This document shows, piece by piece, positions 1 through 7,622 of a DNA stretch of 18,817 nucleotides (its first letter is position 1; the number at the start of each line of letters is the position of its first letter). This stretch comes from JASLPR01 sp964496475 (GTDB lineage: Bacteria > Chloroflexota > UBA11872 > VXNJ01). Position numbers and translations under genes: made by a program. The stretch lies in contig CAZBZS010000047.1 of the NCBI GenBank assembly GCA_964496475.1, positions 1 to 18,817 of the forward strand. The letters run 5' to 3'. The notes beneath the pieces are model-generated. The model saw only the letters and a program-made list of their open reading frames with translations. It searched no databases and was not told the DNA's origin.

Positions 1-21
1 TGGGAAGTGGACTCGTAAGCG

Positions 22-49
22 TTGAGAAAACAAAGTTTCGACCTATTAT
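22..49 (+). promoter_or_regulatory. Candidate sigma70-type promoter of ftsZ
   Basis: TTGAGA at 22-27 and TATTAT at 44-49 are separated by 16 nt, close to the vegetative consensus. Transcription would start near 56, leaving a leader of about 115 nt before the ATG at 171. The ATG at 48 overlaps the -10 box, which argues against it as the ftsZ start. Promoter function is inferred from sequence only. Confidence 0.55.
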
Positions 50-115
50 GCAAAGCGTCCTGCGCCCGGAGCGAATTGTGGCGAGAGGGTGGAATGCCCT
101 TGACCTGCCCAGTTG

Positions 116-149
116 CCTGCGAGGACAGAGGACAATTCGGTCTCGCAGG
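116..149 (+). promoter_or_regulatory. Leader hairpin upstream of ftsZ
   Basis: CCTGCGAG (116-123) is perfectly complementary to CTCGCAGG (142-149), extendable by one G-U pair, with a loop of about 16-18 nt. It ends a few bases before the AAAGGAT Shine-Dalgarno-like stretch (154-160) of ftsZ, so it could affect translation initiation. No T-run follows, so it does not look like a terminator. Confidence 0.4.
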
Positions 150-170
150 GTGGAAAGGATCGGACAATCG

Positions 171-1343
171 ATGACTGAGGAAACTCGCGGCGGCAGCCGG
201 GTTACCCGCGTGTCTTCCACCGGCGGTTCCGCGGCCGATCCACAGGTGGCCGGGCCGAGACCGCAGGGCGGCATGGACAGCCTGGCGCGGATCAAGGTGA
301 TAGGCGTGGGGGGCGGAGGCAGCAATGCCGTAGACCGGATGATCCGGTCCAACATTGCGGGCCTAGAATTCATCACCGTGAACACGGACGCGCAAGCGCT
401 GATGCGTTCGCTGGCGCCGACGCGAATCCGGCTGGGAGACAAAGCGACGAAAGGGCTGGGCTCCGGGGGCGATCCGAGCCTAGGCGAGAAGGCAGCGGAT
501 GAGAATTCGGAGGAAGTGGCTGACGCCCTGCGCGGTGCCGACATGGTGTTTATCGCGGCGGGGCTGGGCGGGGGCACAGGGACCGGAGCGGCGCCGATTA
601 TCGCGGATATTGCCGATGACATCGGAGCGCTGACGGTAGCGGTAGTCACGCGGCCGTTCGAGTTCGAAGGAGCAAATCGTGCCCGGATAGCAGATGAAGG
701 GGTCGAGGAGCTGACCTCGCGGGTTGACACCCTGATCACGATCCCGAATGACAAAATCCTGGAGATCGCCGACCAGAAGATGCCGATCACTGACGCGTTT
801 CGCCTAGCGGATGACGTGCTCAGACAGGCCATTCAGGGAATCTCGGACCTGATCACGCAGCCGGGTCTGATCAATCTGGACTTCAACGATGTACGGGCAA
901 TCATGACGGACGCCGGGAGCGCCCTGATGGCGCTGGGGCAGGCCTCGGGTGAGGGTCGGGCGGTGAAGGCGATCGAAGAGGCGCTGCACAGTCCGTTGCT
1001 GGACATTTCGATCGACGGGGCCAGCGGGGTGCTGCTGAACTTCACCGGCGGTTTGGACCTGAGCCTGTTCGAAGTGAATGAGGCGGCGACGATCGTCTCG
1101 GAAGCGGCCGATCGCAACGCAAACATCATCTTCGGGGCCGTGATCGACGACACGATGGAATCGGAAATCAAGGTGACGGTGATTGCGACGGGATTCCAAT
1201 CGGCGCGCTCGCTTGCCCTGCCGCCATCCCGGGCGGGAGCGTTCCGGGGAACCGTCCGGCAGCTCGGGCTTGAGTCCGAACGCAGCGGACCGGGCGACGG
1301 CGATATCCCATCGTTCCTGCGCCGGCGCGGTGGTAACAGCTAA
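171..1343 (+). CDS. ftsZ: Cell division GTPase FtsZ
   Basis: FtsZ is a tubulin-like GTPase that polymerises into the cytokinetic Z ring at mid-cell. From the ATG at 171 the protein has 390 residues, usual for the family. Visible motifs: the nucleotide-binding GVGGGGSNAV (about residues 45-54), the tubulin signature GGGTGTG (133-139), the T7 synergy loop NLDFNDV (from 235) with the catalytic Asp, and a C-terminal peptide DIPSFLRRR, the usual docking site for FtsA/SepF/ZipA-type partners. The first 34 residues are a polar, Gly/Arg-rich extension before the globular domain. The start at 171 is preferred because it is preceded by AAAGGAT about 11 nt upstream and because the promoter at 22-49 overlaps the alternative ATG at 48. 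Downstream yggS/yggT fit the classical tail of the division cluster. Confidence 0.97.
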   Translation: MTEETRGGSRVTRVSSTGGSAADPQVAGPRPQGGMDSLARIKVIGVGGGGSNAVDRMIRSNIAGLEFITVNTDAQALMRSLAPTRIRLGDKATKGLGSGGDPSLGEKAADENSEEVADALRGADMVFIAAGLGGGTGTGAAPIIADIADDIGALTVAVVTRPFEFEGANRARIADEGVEELTSRVDTLITIPNDKILEIADQKMPITDAFRLADDVLRQAIQGISDLITQPGLINLDFNDVRAIMTDAGSALMALGQASGEGRAVKAIEEALHSPLLDISIDGASGVLLNFTGGLDLSLFEVNEAATIVSEAADRNANIIFGAVIDDTMESEIKVTVIATGFQSARSLALPPSRAGAFRGTVRQLGLESERSGPGDGDIPSFLRRRGGNS

Positions 1344-1381
1344 CCACTAGGCACAGCCCAAGCACAGCTTGTCTATTCTGA

Positions 1382-1391
1382 NNNNNNNNNN
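1382..1391. other. Assembly gap (10 N)
   Basis: Ten Ns. The last bases before the gap (ATTCTGA) are identical to the first seven after it, so the two contigs may simply overlap. The rest of 1344-1630 shows no convincing gene, RNA or mobile element. Confidence 0.95.
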
Positions 1392-1630
1392 ATTCTGAAT
1401 GGCTGGCGCAATGACGCAGCCCAAAGCAGCCACAGGCTGTTTGCTCTAAAACAACGGACGCGAGTTGGGGGATGGCCGGGTAGCCCGCGGGCGCGTTGTC
1501 GAGCACGCCGCCATCGCCCTCATCCAGCACAACAATGCCGGGAGCGCTAGCATCACGACAACGCCCTCAGACTACGGTTGTCACTCAGGACAGCGAGTTG
1601 GATGGCTTGGTCTCACCGGGAGGAGCAAAG

Positions 1631-1903
1631 ATGAGTCCACAAGATTGGGGGCTGTCGTCCGTGGTTGCCCAGGTTCTCTCCTTCCGTGAGGAGCGAGACT
1701 GGGCTCAGTTCCACCGACCCAAGGAGTTAGCGGCCGGTCTAGCCATCGAGGCCGCAGAGCTTCAGGAATTGTTCCTTTGGAGGGATGGTGAGACCGCTGC
1801 AGATGTGTCTCGAGATGCTGAGGAATTGAGCTTGAAGAGGCGGTGGCGCGTGGTTGGTAGAGTGGCCGGGCAAAGGGTTTGCCGGACTGGGAAACGCGGA
1901 TAA
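1631..1903 (+). pseudogene. MazG-like NTP pyrophosphohydrolase, C-terminally damaged
   Basis: The ATG at 1631 follows a strong Shine-Dalgarno (GGGAGGAG, 1618-1625). The first 55 or so residues match the small MazG/dCTP-pyrophosphatase-like family, which hydrolyses non-canonical NTPs: FREERDWAQFH, then RPKELAAGLAIEAAELQE containing the first ExxE metal-binding pair (E40, E43). The second metal-binding helix (usually EE-ADV-IYL) is missing; after residue 64 the frame gives an Arg-rich tail to the stop at 1901-1903. The +1 frame from about 1825 reads GIELEEAVARGW, which resembles the family's last helix. This suggests an internal deletion of about 20-30 codons with frame change, either real or an assembly collapse. 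The open frame extends upstream to 1496, but that part looks non-coding. Confidence 0.6.
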
Positions 1904-2601
1904 ACGTGGAAGGCGTCGATCTGATCGAGCGGATTCGGACTAGTTATGCGAGGGTGCAGGAGCGGGTGGCGGACGCGGCGGCGCGGTCCGGGCGGGATGC
2001 GGCGGAGGTGACGACGGTGGCGATCACGAAGACGTTCGGCCTGCCGGTAGTGGAGGCAGCGTACGCGGCAGGTCTGCGGGAGCTGGGGGAGAATCGGCTG
2101 CAGGAGGCGCAGGGGAAGATTGAGGGCGCATCGGAGGGACTTCGCTGGCATCTGGTGGGTCACTTGCAGCGCAATAAGGCGAAGGCGGCGGCAGGGCTGT
2201 TTGGGATGATTCATTCGATGGACAGTGTGCGGCTGGCGCTGGCGCTGGACCGGCATGCGGAGGCGGGCTATCCAGTGCTGATCCAGGTGAACCTGACGGA
2301 GAATCCGGGACAGCACGGACTTGGCGAGGACGAGTTGGCGGAGGTGTCCGGGCGGATCGCGGAGGAGACGTCGTTGCGGCTGGACGGGCTGATGACGATC
2401 GCGCCATTCGTGGATGACGAGGCGACGTTGCGGGGAACGTTCGGCCGGCTGCGGGAGGTGCGGGACGATCTGCGTTCGGTAGTGCCCGAGCAGCCGTGGA
2501 CGCACCTGTCGATGGGGATGACTTCCGATTTCGAATACGCGATTGAGGAGGGGGCGACGATCGTCCGGGTGGGTCAGGCAATCTTCGGCGAACGCGGATA
2601 G
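1879..2601 (+). CDS. yggS: YggS/PLPBP family pyridoxal-phosphate homeostasis protein
   Basis: This is a cytosolic single-domain alanine-racemase-fold TIM barrel that binds PLP and helps vitamin B6 and amino-acid homeostasis. It has 240 residues from the TTG at 1879, typical for the family. Visible: ARSGRDAAEVTTVAITK with the PLP-binding Lys (K51), GENRLQEA, WHLVGHLQRNK, HSMDS, and LSMGMTSDFEYAI followed by VRVGQAIFG, which bind the cofactor phosphate. The start is uncertain: TTG 1879 has little room for a Shine-Dalgarno, and GTG 1906 would also leave a complete fold. The gene stands 57 nt before yggT, the order found downstream of ftsZ in many bacteria (ylmE-sepF-ylmG), though no sepF is visible here. 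Confidence 0.93.
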   Translation: MPDWETRINVEGVDLIERIRTSYARVQERVADAAARSGRDAAEVTTVAITKTFGLPVVEAAYAAGLRELGENRLQEAQGKIEGASEGLRWHLVGHLQRNKAKAAAGLFGMIHSMDSVRLALALDRHAEAGYPVLIQVNLTENPGQHGLGEDELAEVSGRIAEETSLRLDGLMTIAPFVDDEATLRGTFGRLREVRDDLRSVVPEQPWTHLSMGMTSDFEYAIEEGATIVRVGQAIFGERG

Positions 2602-2658
2602 AGTAGTTGCCGGCCGGCTGGCCGAACCCGAGTAACGAACGAAGAGGAGCGCGCGGAA

Positions 2659-2925
2659 TTGTTTCAGATCGCCCAGCTCGTACACACGGTCGTCAACGTC
2701 CTGACGATCCTCCTTTTGGCTCGGCTCTTCCTTTCGTACGTCATCCAGGATTCGTACAACCCGATCATGCGGTTTCTGTACGACGTCACCGAGCCGATCC
2801 TGGCGCCGATTCGCCGTATGGTCCCGTTGGTGGGGGGGTTCGATCTTTCGTATATCGTGGCCTCTATGGGGCTGCAGATCGTCGGTCGGTTTGTGGTAGG
2901 ACTTCTGCTGGGCGGAGGTCTCTGA
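2659..2925 (+). CDS. YggT/YlmG family membrane protein
   Basis: An 88-residue integral membrane protein. Two hydrophobic segments (about residues 5-27 and 62-85) flank the family motif YDVTEPILAPIRRMVP, followed by GGFDLSYIVA. Family members occur near ftsZ and have been linked to cell division, osmotic stress or membrane organisation, but the biochemical role is not settled. The start is a TTG at 2659, supported by AGAGGAG (2643-2649) 9 nt upstream. It ends 5 nt before the DUF167 gene. Confidence 0.9.
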   Translation: MFQIAQLVHTVVNVLTILLLARLFLSYVIQDSYNPIMRFLYDVTEPILAPIRRMVPLVGGFDLSYIVASMGLQIVGRFVVGLLLGGGL

Positions 2926-2930
2926 TTGCA

Positions 2931-3230
2931 ATGGCGATGGTTTTGCGCACACGGGGCGATCGGATACTGGTCGAGGTAGCGGTCTCGCCGGGAGCGAAGA
3001 GCGACGCGGCACCCGGTGATGTGGAGGGAGCGGTGCGGATATCGCTGAAGGCGCGGGCGCGCGAGGGGCGGGCGAACGAGGCTCTGGTAGAGTTCCTGGC
3101 GGCGCGGTTGGGCGTGCCGAAACGAGACGTGGAAATCGTGCGGGGGAAGACATCGCGGCGCAAGACGGTGGCGGTGGCCGGCAGCACGCCGGAGAACGTG
3201 CGACAGGGGCTGGTGAGGGAGGACGCGTGA
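2931..3230 (+). CDS. DUF167/YggU family protein
   Basis: About 99 residues, matching the small DUF167 (YggU) alpha/beta family, of unknown function, often beside yggT. Diagnostic stretches: VEVAVSPGAKSD, then ISLKARAREGRANEALVEFL (the family's PA-GKAN-AL block) and RDVEIVRGKTSRRKTVAV. ATG 2931 is chosen, with GGCGGAGG at 2911-2918 inside the end of yggT; ATG 2937 is also possible. Its TGA overlaps the GTG of hisS (GTGA, 3227-3230), implying translational coupling. Confidence 0.88.
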   Translation: MAMVLRTRGDRILVEVAVSPGAKSDAAPGDVEGAVRISLKARAREGRANEALVEFLAARLGVPKRDVEIVRGKTSRRKTVAVAGSTPENVRQGLVREDA

Positions 3231-4504
3231 GCGCGTTTCGGACTCCGCGAGGGACGCAGGATCTGCTGCCGGACGCGCGGCCGGGGTGGGATCAGGTGAT
3301 CGAGGTATTCGAGCGTCAGTGCCATCTGTTTGGATTCGAACGAATTGAGACGCCCACGTTCGAGAACACGGCGCTTTTCGCGCGGGCTGTGGGGGTGGAC
3401 ACGGACATCGTGGGCAAGGAGATGTACACGTTCAACGATCGGAGCGGGGACAGCCTGACGCTGCGGCCGGAGGGAACGGCGTCGGTGGTGCGGGCGTATA
3501 ACCAGCACGGGATGAAGAACTGGGCGCAGCCGGTGAGGCTGTATTACGTGACGCCGATCTACCGTTACGATCGTCCGCAGGCAGGCCGACTGCGGCAGCA
3601 TCACCAGATCGGGGCGGAGGTGCTGGGGGAGGCGGACGGGCACGTGGACGGGGAGGTGATAGCGCTTATCTGGACGGTGCTGAGCGAGCTGGGACTGAGC
3701 GGCTTGCAGCTGAACGTGAACAGCATCGGCGATCGGGAGGACCGGGAGCGGTACCGGGAGACGTTGCTGGCCTACTACCGGCCGCTGGCGGACAAGCTGT
3801 GCCGGGACTGCCAAGCGAGGCTGGAGCCGAATCCGCTGCGCCTCCTGGATTGCAAGGAAGGCTCGTGCCAGCCGTTCAAGGCGGATGCCCCGCGGTCGGT
3901 GGATTTCCTGGGTCTGGAGGCGGAAAAACATTTCGACCAGGTGCAGGCGGCGCTGAAGTCGCTGGGCATCCCGTTCGAGCTGAATTTCCTGCTGGTTCGG
4001 GGGCTGGACTACTACACGCGGACGGTGTTTGAGATTTGGCCCGAAGAGGTGGGTGGGCAGACGACGATCGCCGGGGGAGGGCGCTATGACCTGCTGTCGG
4101 AGTTCATTGGTGGCGATCCGCTGGCCGGGGTGGGGTTTGGCTGCGGGATCGAGCGAGTGTTGCTGAATCTGGATAAGGCGGGGCTGATGCCGCCGCCGGT
4201 GACGGGCGCGACGGTGTACGTGGCGCCGCTGGCGGAGACGGCGCAGGACGCGGCGACGGCGCTGGCGGGGCGGCTGCGGGGGGCAGGGCTCAGCGTGCTG
4301 GCCGGATACCGGCAGGCGAGCCCGCGGTCGCATCTGCGGAGGGCAAACGCGGCGGGGGTGCGGTTCGCGGCGATCCTGGGAGAGCGGGAGCTAGAGGCGG
4401 GTCAGGTGGCGCTGCGGGACATGCTGTCGGGACTGCAGGACGAGGTGGCGCTGGAGGACGTGGTGGCGGAGATCGAGAAGCGCTCGGCGGCGCCGTCGGG
4501 ATAG
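3227..4504 (+). CDS. hisS: Histidyl-tRNA synthetase
   Basis: A class II aminoacyl-tRNA synthetase that charges tRNA-His in the cytoplasm. It has 425 residues, as usual for bacterial HisRS. Visible: N-terminal RTPRGTQDLLPDA, class II motif 2 in RYDRPQAGRLRQHHQIGAEV, the histidine-specific loop RGLDYYTRTVFE, the adjoining GGGRYD, and motif 3 as GFGCGIERVLL. A C-terminal anticodon-binding domain follows from about residue 325. The start is a GTG overlapping the stop of the DUF167 gene by 4 nt. It precedes the hisHAFI cluster, so tRNA charging and histidine synthesis are physically linked, but with a 100-nt gap that may hold a separate promoter. Confidence 0.96.
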   Translation: MSAFRTPRGTQDLLPDARPGWDQVIEVFERQCHLFGFERIETPTFENTALFARAVGVDTDIVGKEMYTFNDRSGDSLTLRPEGTASVVRAYNQHGMKNWAQPVRLYYVTPIYRYDRPQAGRLRQHHQIGAEVLGEADGHVDGEVIALIWTVLSELGLSGLQLNVNSIGDREDRERYRETLLAYYRPLADKLCRDCQARLEPNPLRLLDCKEGSCQPFKADAPRSVDFLGLEAEKHFDQVQAALKSLGIPFELNFLLVRGLDYYTRTVFEIWPEEVGGQTTIAGGGRYDLLSEFIGGDPLAGVGFGCGIERVLLNLDKAGLMPPPVTGATVYVAPLAETAQDAATALAGRLRGAGLSVLAGYRQASPRSHLRRANAAGVRFAAILGERELEAGQVALRDMLSGLQDEVALEDVVAEIEKRSAAPSG

Positions 4505-4513
4505 CGGCGGCGC

Positions 4514-4522
4514 TGGTACTAT
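4514..4522 (+). promoter_or_regulatory. Possible extended -10 promoter before hisH
   Basis: TGGTACTAT (4514-4522) resembles an extended -10 element (TGnTATAAT) in the 100-nt hisS-hisH gap. No good -35 hexamer lies 17 nt upstream. It would permit his gene expression independent of hisS. Weak evidence. Confidence 0.3.
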
Positions 4523-4604
4523 TTAGGGTCGCGAAGGGCCGGGGATCGGATTGCCTCAAAGGGCGCCGGGCACAGCCACATGTTCTCAGTCGGAATCATC
4601 TCTA

Positions 4605-5234
4605 ATGCTGGCGATAATTGACTACGGAGCCGGAAATCTTCGCAGCGTGGAACGCGCAGTGCGGCACGTGGGAGCGGACTACCGGGTGACGGTGGATCCG
4701 GACGTGATCGTGGCGGCGAGTGGCGTGATCCTGCCGGGAGTGGGGGCGGCGAAGGACACGATGACAGGGCTGGGTAGCCGCGATCTGCTGCAGCCGGTGC
4801 GGGACGCGGTCGCCTCGGGCAGGCCGTTCCTGGGCGTGTGCATGGGATTGCAGGCGCTGTTCGACGAGAGCGAGGAGGATGGGGGGACGGATTGCATAGG
4901 CCTGTATCCGGGGACGATTCGCAAATTTCCGGACGGGCTGCACGTGCCGCACATGGGCTGGAACCAGGTGAACGCAAAGGACGATCTGCCGATCATGGAA
5001 GGCATCGCGCCGGGAACGAATTTCTATTTTGTACACTCGTTTTACGCTGGCCCGCCGGAGGCCCCGTTCTGCGGGGCGACGACCAGCTACGGGGTGGATT
5101 TCTTGAGCGTACTGCACGACGGGAACGTGTTCGGAACGCAATTTCACCCGGAGAAGAGTGGGCGACCGGGACTGCGCATTTACGCGAATTTCGCGCGGCT
5201 GGCCGAGGAATCCGTGGACGAGGAGGCGCTCTGA
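4605..5234 (+). CDS. hisH: Imidazole glycerol phosphate synthase, glutaminase subunit HisH
   Basis: This class I glutamine amidotransferase supplies ammonia to HisF for imidazole glycerol phosphate formation in histidine synthesis. It has 209 residues from the ATG at 4605, standard for HisH. Visible: N-terminal IIDYGAGNLRSV, oxyanion loop PGVGAAKD, nucleophile Cys79 in FLGVCMGLQ, and His181/Glu183 in GTQFHPEKSG, so the catalytic triad is complete. The open frame extends to 4551, but that extension is not family-like. No strong Shine-Dalgarno is visible at 4605. Its stop lies 1 nt before hisA. Confidence 0.95.
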   Translation: MLAIIDYGAGNLRSVERAVRHVGADYRVTVDPDVIVAASGVILPGVGAAKDTMTGLGSRDLLQPVRDAVASGRPFLGVCMGLQALFDESEEDGGTDCIGLYPGTIRKFPDGLHVPHMGWNQVNAKDDLPIMEGIAPGTNFYFVHSFYAGPPEAPFCGATTSYGVDFLSVLHDGNVFGTQFHPEKSGRPGLRIYANFARLAEESVDEEAL

Positions 5235-5235
5235 G

Positions 5236-5961
5236 ATGGAGATATATCCAGCAGTGGACATCCAGGACGGGCGGGTGGTGCGTTTGGAGCAGGGAGACTT
5301 CGAGCGGGTGACGGTGTTTGACGACTCGCCGCTGGCGGCGGCGCGCCGCTGGGCAGCGGGCGGGGCGGGATGGATACACATGGTGGACCTGGACGGCGCG
5401 TGGTTGGGCAAGCCGGTAAACGCGGAGCTGGTGCGGGAGGCGGTGGAAGGGGTGGACGCGCGGGTCCAGCTAGGCGGCGGGCTGCGGAACATAGCGGCGG
5501 TGGAGGCGGCGCTGGGGCTGGGGGTGGAACGGGTAGTGCTGGGGACGGCGGCAGTGGAGAATCGGGACTTGCTGGTGGAGGCATGTGAAAAATACCCGGG
5601 ACAGATCGTGGTCGGGATCGACGCCCTGGACGGACTGGTGGCTACCCACGGCTGGGCGAAGGATTCGGCGGTGACGGCTCTATGGGCGATCGACGATGTC
5701 TCGCTGCCGGGAGTGGCGGCGATCGTGTTCACGGACATCGGCCGGGACGGGATGATGAAGGGGCCGAATCTGAAATCGCTGGCGGAGGCGGTGGAGGCGG
5801 CGGGAAGGCCGTTGATCGCGAGCGGAGGGATATCGACGATTGAAGACGTGCGGGCGGTGGCGGAGGCCGGGGCGGCAGGGGCGATCATCGGACGGGCGCT
5901 TTATGACGGATCGATCGACCTGGCGGAGGCACTGCGGGTGGCGGCTGAGGTGGGGGGCTGA
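5236..5961 (+). CDS. hisA: ProFAR isomerase HisA
   Basis: Phosphoribosylformimino-AICAR ribotide isomerase, a (beta/alpha)8 barrel converting ProFAR to PRFAR, the substrate of HisF-HisH. It has 241 residues. Visible: IYPAVDIQDGRVVRL with catalytic Asp8, GGGLRN phosphate-binding loop, VVGIDALDG with catalytic Asp129, TDIGRDGMMKGPN, and the C-terminal SGGIS plus IIGRALYDG phosphate-binding loops. The ATG at 5236 has AGGAGG (5221-5226) 9 nt upstream. The stop TGA overlaps the hisF ATG by one base. Confidence 0.96.
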   Translation: MEIYPAVDIQDGRVVRLEQGDFERVTVFDDSPLAAARRWAAGGAGWIHMVDLDGAWLGKPVNAELVREAVEGVDARVQLGGGLRNIAAVEAALGLGVERVVLGTAAVENRDLLVEACEKYPGQIVVGIDALDGLVATHGWAKDSAVTALWAIDDVSLPGVAAIVFTDIGRDGMMKGPNLKSLAEAVEAAGRPLIASGGISTIEDVRAVAEAGAAGAIIGRALYDGSIDLAEALRVAAEVGG

Positions 5962-6263
5962 TGCTGACGCGGAGAGTGATTCCTTGCCTGGACGTGAAGA
6001 ATGGGCGCAACGTGCGGGGGGTGCGGTTTTCGGCGGACCGGGACGCCGGGGACCCGGTGGAACTGGCGACCTATTACAACGAGTCGGGCGCGGATGAGCT
6101 AGTGTTTTATGACATCACGGCGTCGGCGGAGCACCGGGACATCATGCAGGGATTGCTGGAACGGGTGGCGGACCAAGTGTTTATTCCGCTAACGGTGGGG
6201 GGGGGGGTGCGCAATCCGGCCGGCATGTTTCAGATGCTGCGCGCGGGCGCGGACGAGGTGGCG
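5961..6263 (+). CDS. hisF: HisF cyclase, N-terminal part (cut by assembly gap)
   Basis: The cyclase subunit of imidazole glycerol phosphate synthase; it closes the imidazole ring and releases AICAR. The first 101 residues are present: RRVIPCLDVKNGRNVRGV with catalytic Asp11, ELVFYDITAS, IPLTVGGGVRNP, MFQMLRAGADEV. The sequence then runs into ten Ns. Start ATG at 5961 overlaps the hisA TGA (TGATG). The codons for the GGG loop contain an 11-G run (6197-6207), which probably broke the assembly. Joined at the GGG motif to the downstream part (6456-6992), it would give about 257 residues, the normal HisF length. Confidence 0.92.
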
Positions 6264-6455
<192 letters not shown>

Positions 6456-6992
6456 GGGGGGGGGGTTCGCAATCCGGACGACATGTTTCAGATGCTGCGC
6501 TCGGGCGCGGACAAGGTGTCGCTGAATACGGCCACGGTGGAGAATCCGGACATCATCCGGGAGGGAGCGGACCGCTTTGGCAGCCAGTGCGTGGTGCACT
6601 CGATCGACGCGCAACGAGTGGCGGACGGCTCGGCGCGATGGGAGGTGTGGACGCACGGGGGGCGGAACAACACCGGGATGGACGCGGTGGAGTGGGCGGT
6701 GCGGGGGGTGGAGCTGGGCGCTGGAGAGATCGTGATGAACAGCATCGACGCTGACGGGACGCGGGACGGGTACGATCTGGAGCTGCTGCGGGCGGTTAGC
6801 CGGGCGGTTTCGGTGCCGGTGGTGGCATCGGGCGGGGCGGGGACGCTGGAACACCTGGCAGAGGCGCTGATGGAGGGTGAGGCGCACGCGGTGCTGGCGG
6901 CGTCGATATTTCATTACAAGGATTTCACCGTCCGCGACGCGAAGAAGTTTCTATCAGCAAAAGGGATACCAGTGCGGAAGGATTTCGCATGA
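6456..6992 (+). CDS. hisF: HisF cyclase, C-terminal part
   Basis: This fragment restarts at GGGVRNPDDMFQMLRSGADK and runs to the HisF C-terminus. Visible: SLNTATVENP, VVHSIDAQR with the second catalytic Asp (equivalent to Asp130 after joining to the N-terminal part), MNSIDADGTRDGYD, VVASGGAGT and AASIFHY. The open frame extends upstream through artefactual sequence to 6402. The first residues repeat those before the gap but differ (PAG/PDD, RAG/RSG, DEV/DKV). The stop overlaps the hisI ATG (ATGA). The native hisF is probably intact. Confidence 0.9.
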   Translation, partial: GGGVRNPDDMFQMLRSGADKVSLNTATVENPDIIREGADRFGSQCVVHSIDAQRVADGSARWEVWTHGGRNNTGMDAVEWAVRGVELGAGEIVMNSIDADGTRDGYDLELLRAVSRAVSVPVVASGGAGTLEHLAEALMEGEAHAVLAASIFHYKDFTVRDAKKFLSAKGIPVRKDFA

Positions 6993-7348
6993 GCGTGAGT
7001 CACGAAAAGGTGAGCGCGGCCGAGATTAAGTTTGGCAAGGACGGGCTGCTGGCAACAATCTGCCAGCACTTCGAAACGCGGGAGGTGCTGGTGCAGGCGT
7101 TTATGAACGAGGAGTCGTTCCGGCGGACGCTGGAGATCGGGCAGGCGGTGTTCTGGAGCCGCTCACGGCAGGAGCTGTGGCACAAGGGCGCGACCAGCGG
7201 GAACTTCCTGCCAGTGAGGTCGATCCGGGTGAACTGCGAGGAGAATTCGCTGCTGCTGCTGTGCGATCCGGTGGGGCCGACGTGTCACACGGGGGAGATT
7301 TCGTGCTACTACCGGGAGCTTGACTGGGAGTCGCCGGTCGGGGAGTAG
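6989..7348 (+). CDS. hisI: Phosphoribosyl-AMP cyclohydrolase HisI
   Basis: HisI opens the adenine ring of PR-AMP in histidine synthesis; it is a Zn/Mg-dependent dimer. It has 119 residues, the usual length of the single-domain form without HisE. Visible: LVQAFMNEESF, VFWSRSRQELWHKGATSGNF, VNCEENSLLLL, and PTCHTGEISC with two zinc-ligand cysteines. The segment that is usually DCDxD (Mg ligands) reads NCEEN here, an atypical set of residues. The ATG overlaps the hisF stop by 4 nt, so expression is coupled. It is the last gene of the his run. Confidence 0.93.
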   Translation: MSVSHEKVSAAEIKFGKDGLLATICQHFETREVLVQAFMNEESFRRTLEIGQAVFWSRSRQELWHKGATSGNFLPVRSIRVNCEENSLLLLCDPVGPTCHTGEISCYYRELDWESPVGE

Positions 7349-7418
7349 GGGCGGTGGCGAGAAACGGACAGGGTCGATGAAGCGGTTCTTTCATTGGGAG
7401 AATTCGAGGATTAGACGA

Positions 7419-7444
7419 AGTGCGGGGCCGGGCGGCCCCGCACT
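7419..7444. terminator. Candidate bidirectional hairpin terminator after his genes
   Basis: AGTGCGGGGCC (7419-7429) and GGCCCCGCACT (7434-7444) form a perfect 11-bp, GC-rich stem with a 4-nt loop GGGC. It lies 70 nt after hisI and about 30 nt beyond the last possible codon of the convergent minus-strand gene. No T-tract follows on either strand, so it is not a canonical intrinsic terminator. Confidence 0.5.
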
Positions 7445-7472
7445 CATGATCCGTAATCGCTATACGCGACTT

Positions 7473-7622
7473 TTAGCTGTTACCCCGGCCGTTGCCGCCT
7501 CCGTTACCGCCACCGTTTCCGCGACCGTTGCCATTTCCTCGGTCGTCGGAATCGTCGTCGCCGGAGTCGTCGTCGCCGTCGGATGAATCGCCGGCATCGG
7601 TCAATTCTTCAATATTGGGCCC
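7473..7622 (-). other. In-frame low-complexity tail after TGA
   Basis: On the minus strand, in frame with the gene that stops at 7623-7625, 49 codons continue to a TAA (7473-7475). They encode GPNIEELTDAG, then Asp/Ser-rich repeats (DDDSGDDD) and Gly/Asn/Arg repeats (GNGRGNGGGN). Such acidic and GN-rich tails suit an exported protein and look like real coding sequence. The upstream TGA may thus be a mutation, a sequencing error or a readthrough site. Confidence 0.5.

Noticed and set aside
48..170. Longer FtsZ starting at ATG 48
   Set aside because: The ATG overlaps the -10 box at 44-49, the 41 extra residues are not FtsZ-like, and ATG 171 has a Shine-Dalgarno-like site.
1168..1530. Minus-strand frame through the first gap
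   Set aside because: It runs through Ns and the ftsZ C-terminus and shows no family resemblance.
7320..7586. Plus-strand 88-codon frame with an Ala/Val-rich end
   Set aside because: It overlaps hisI and the hairpin, and its hydrophobic end is the complement of the Asp/Gly/Asn repeat tail on the minus strand.
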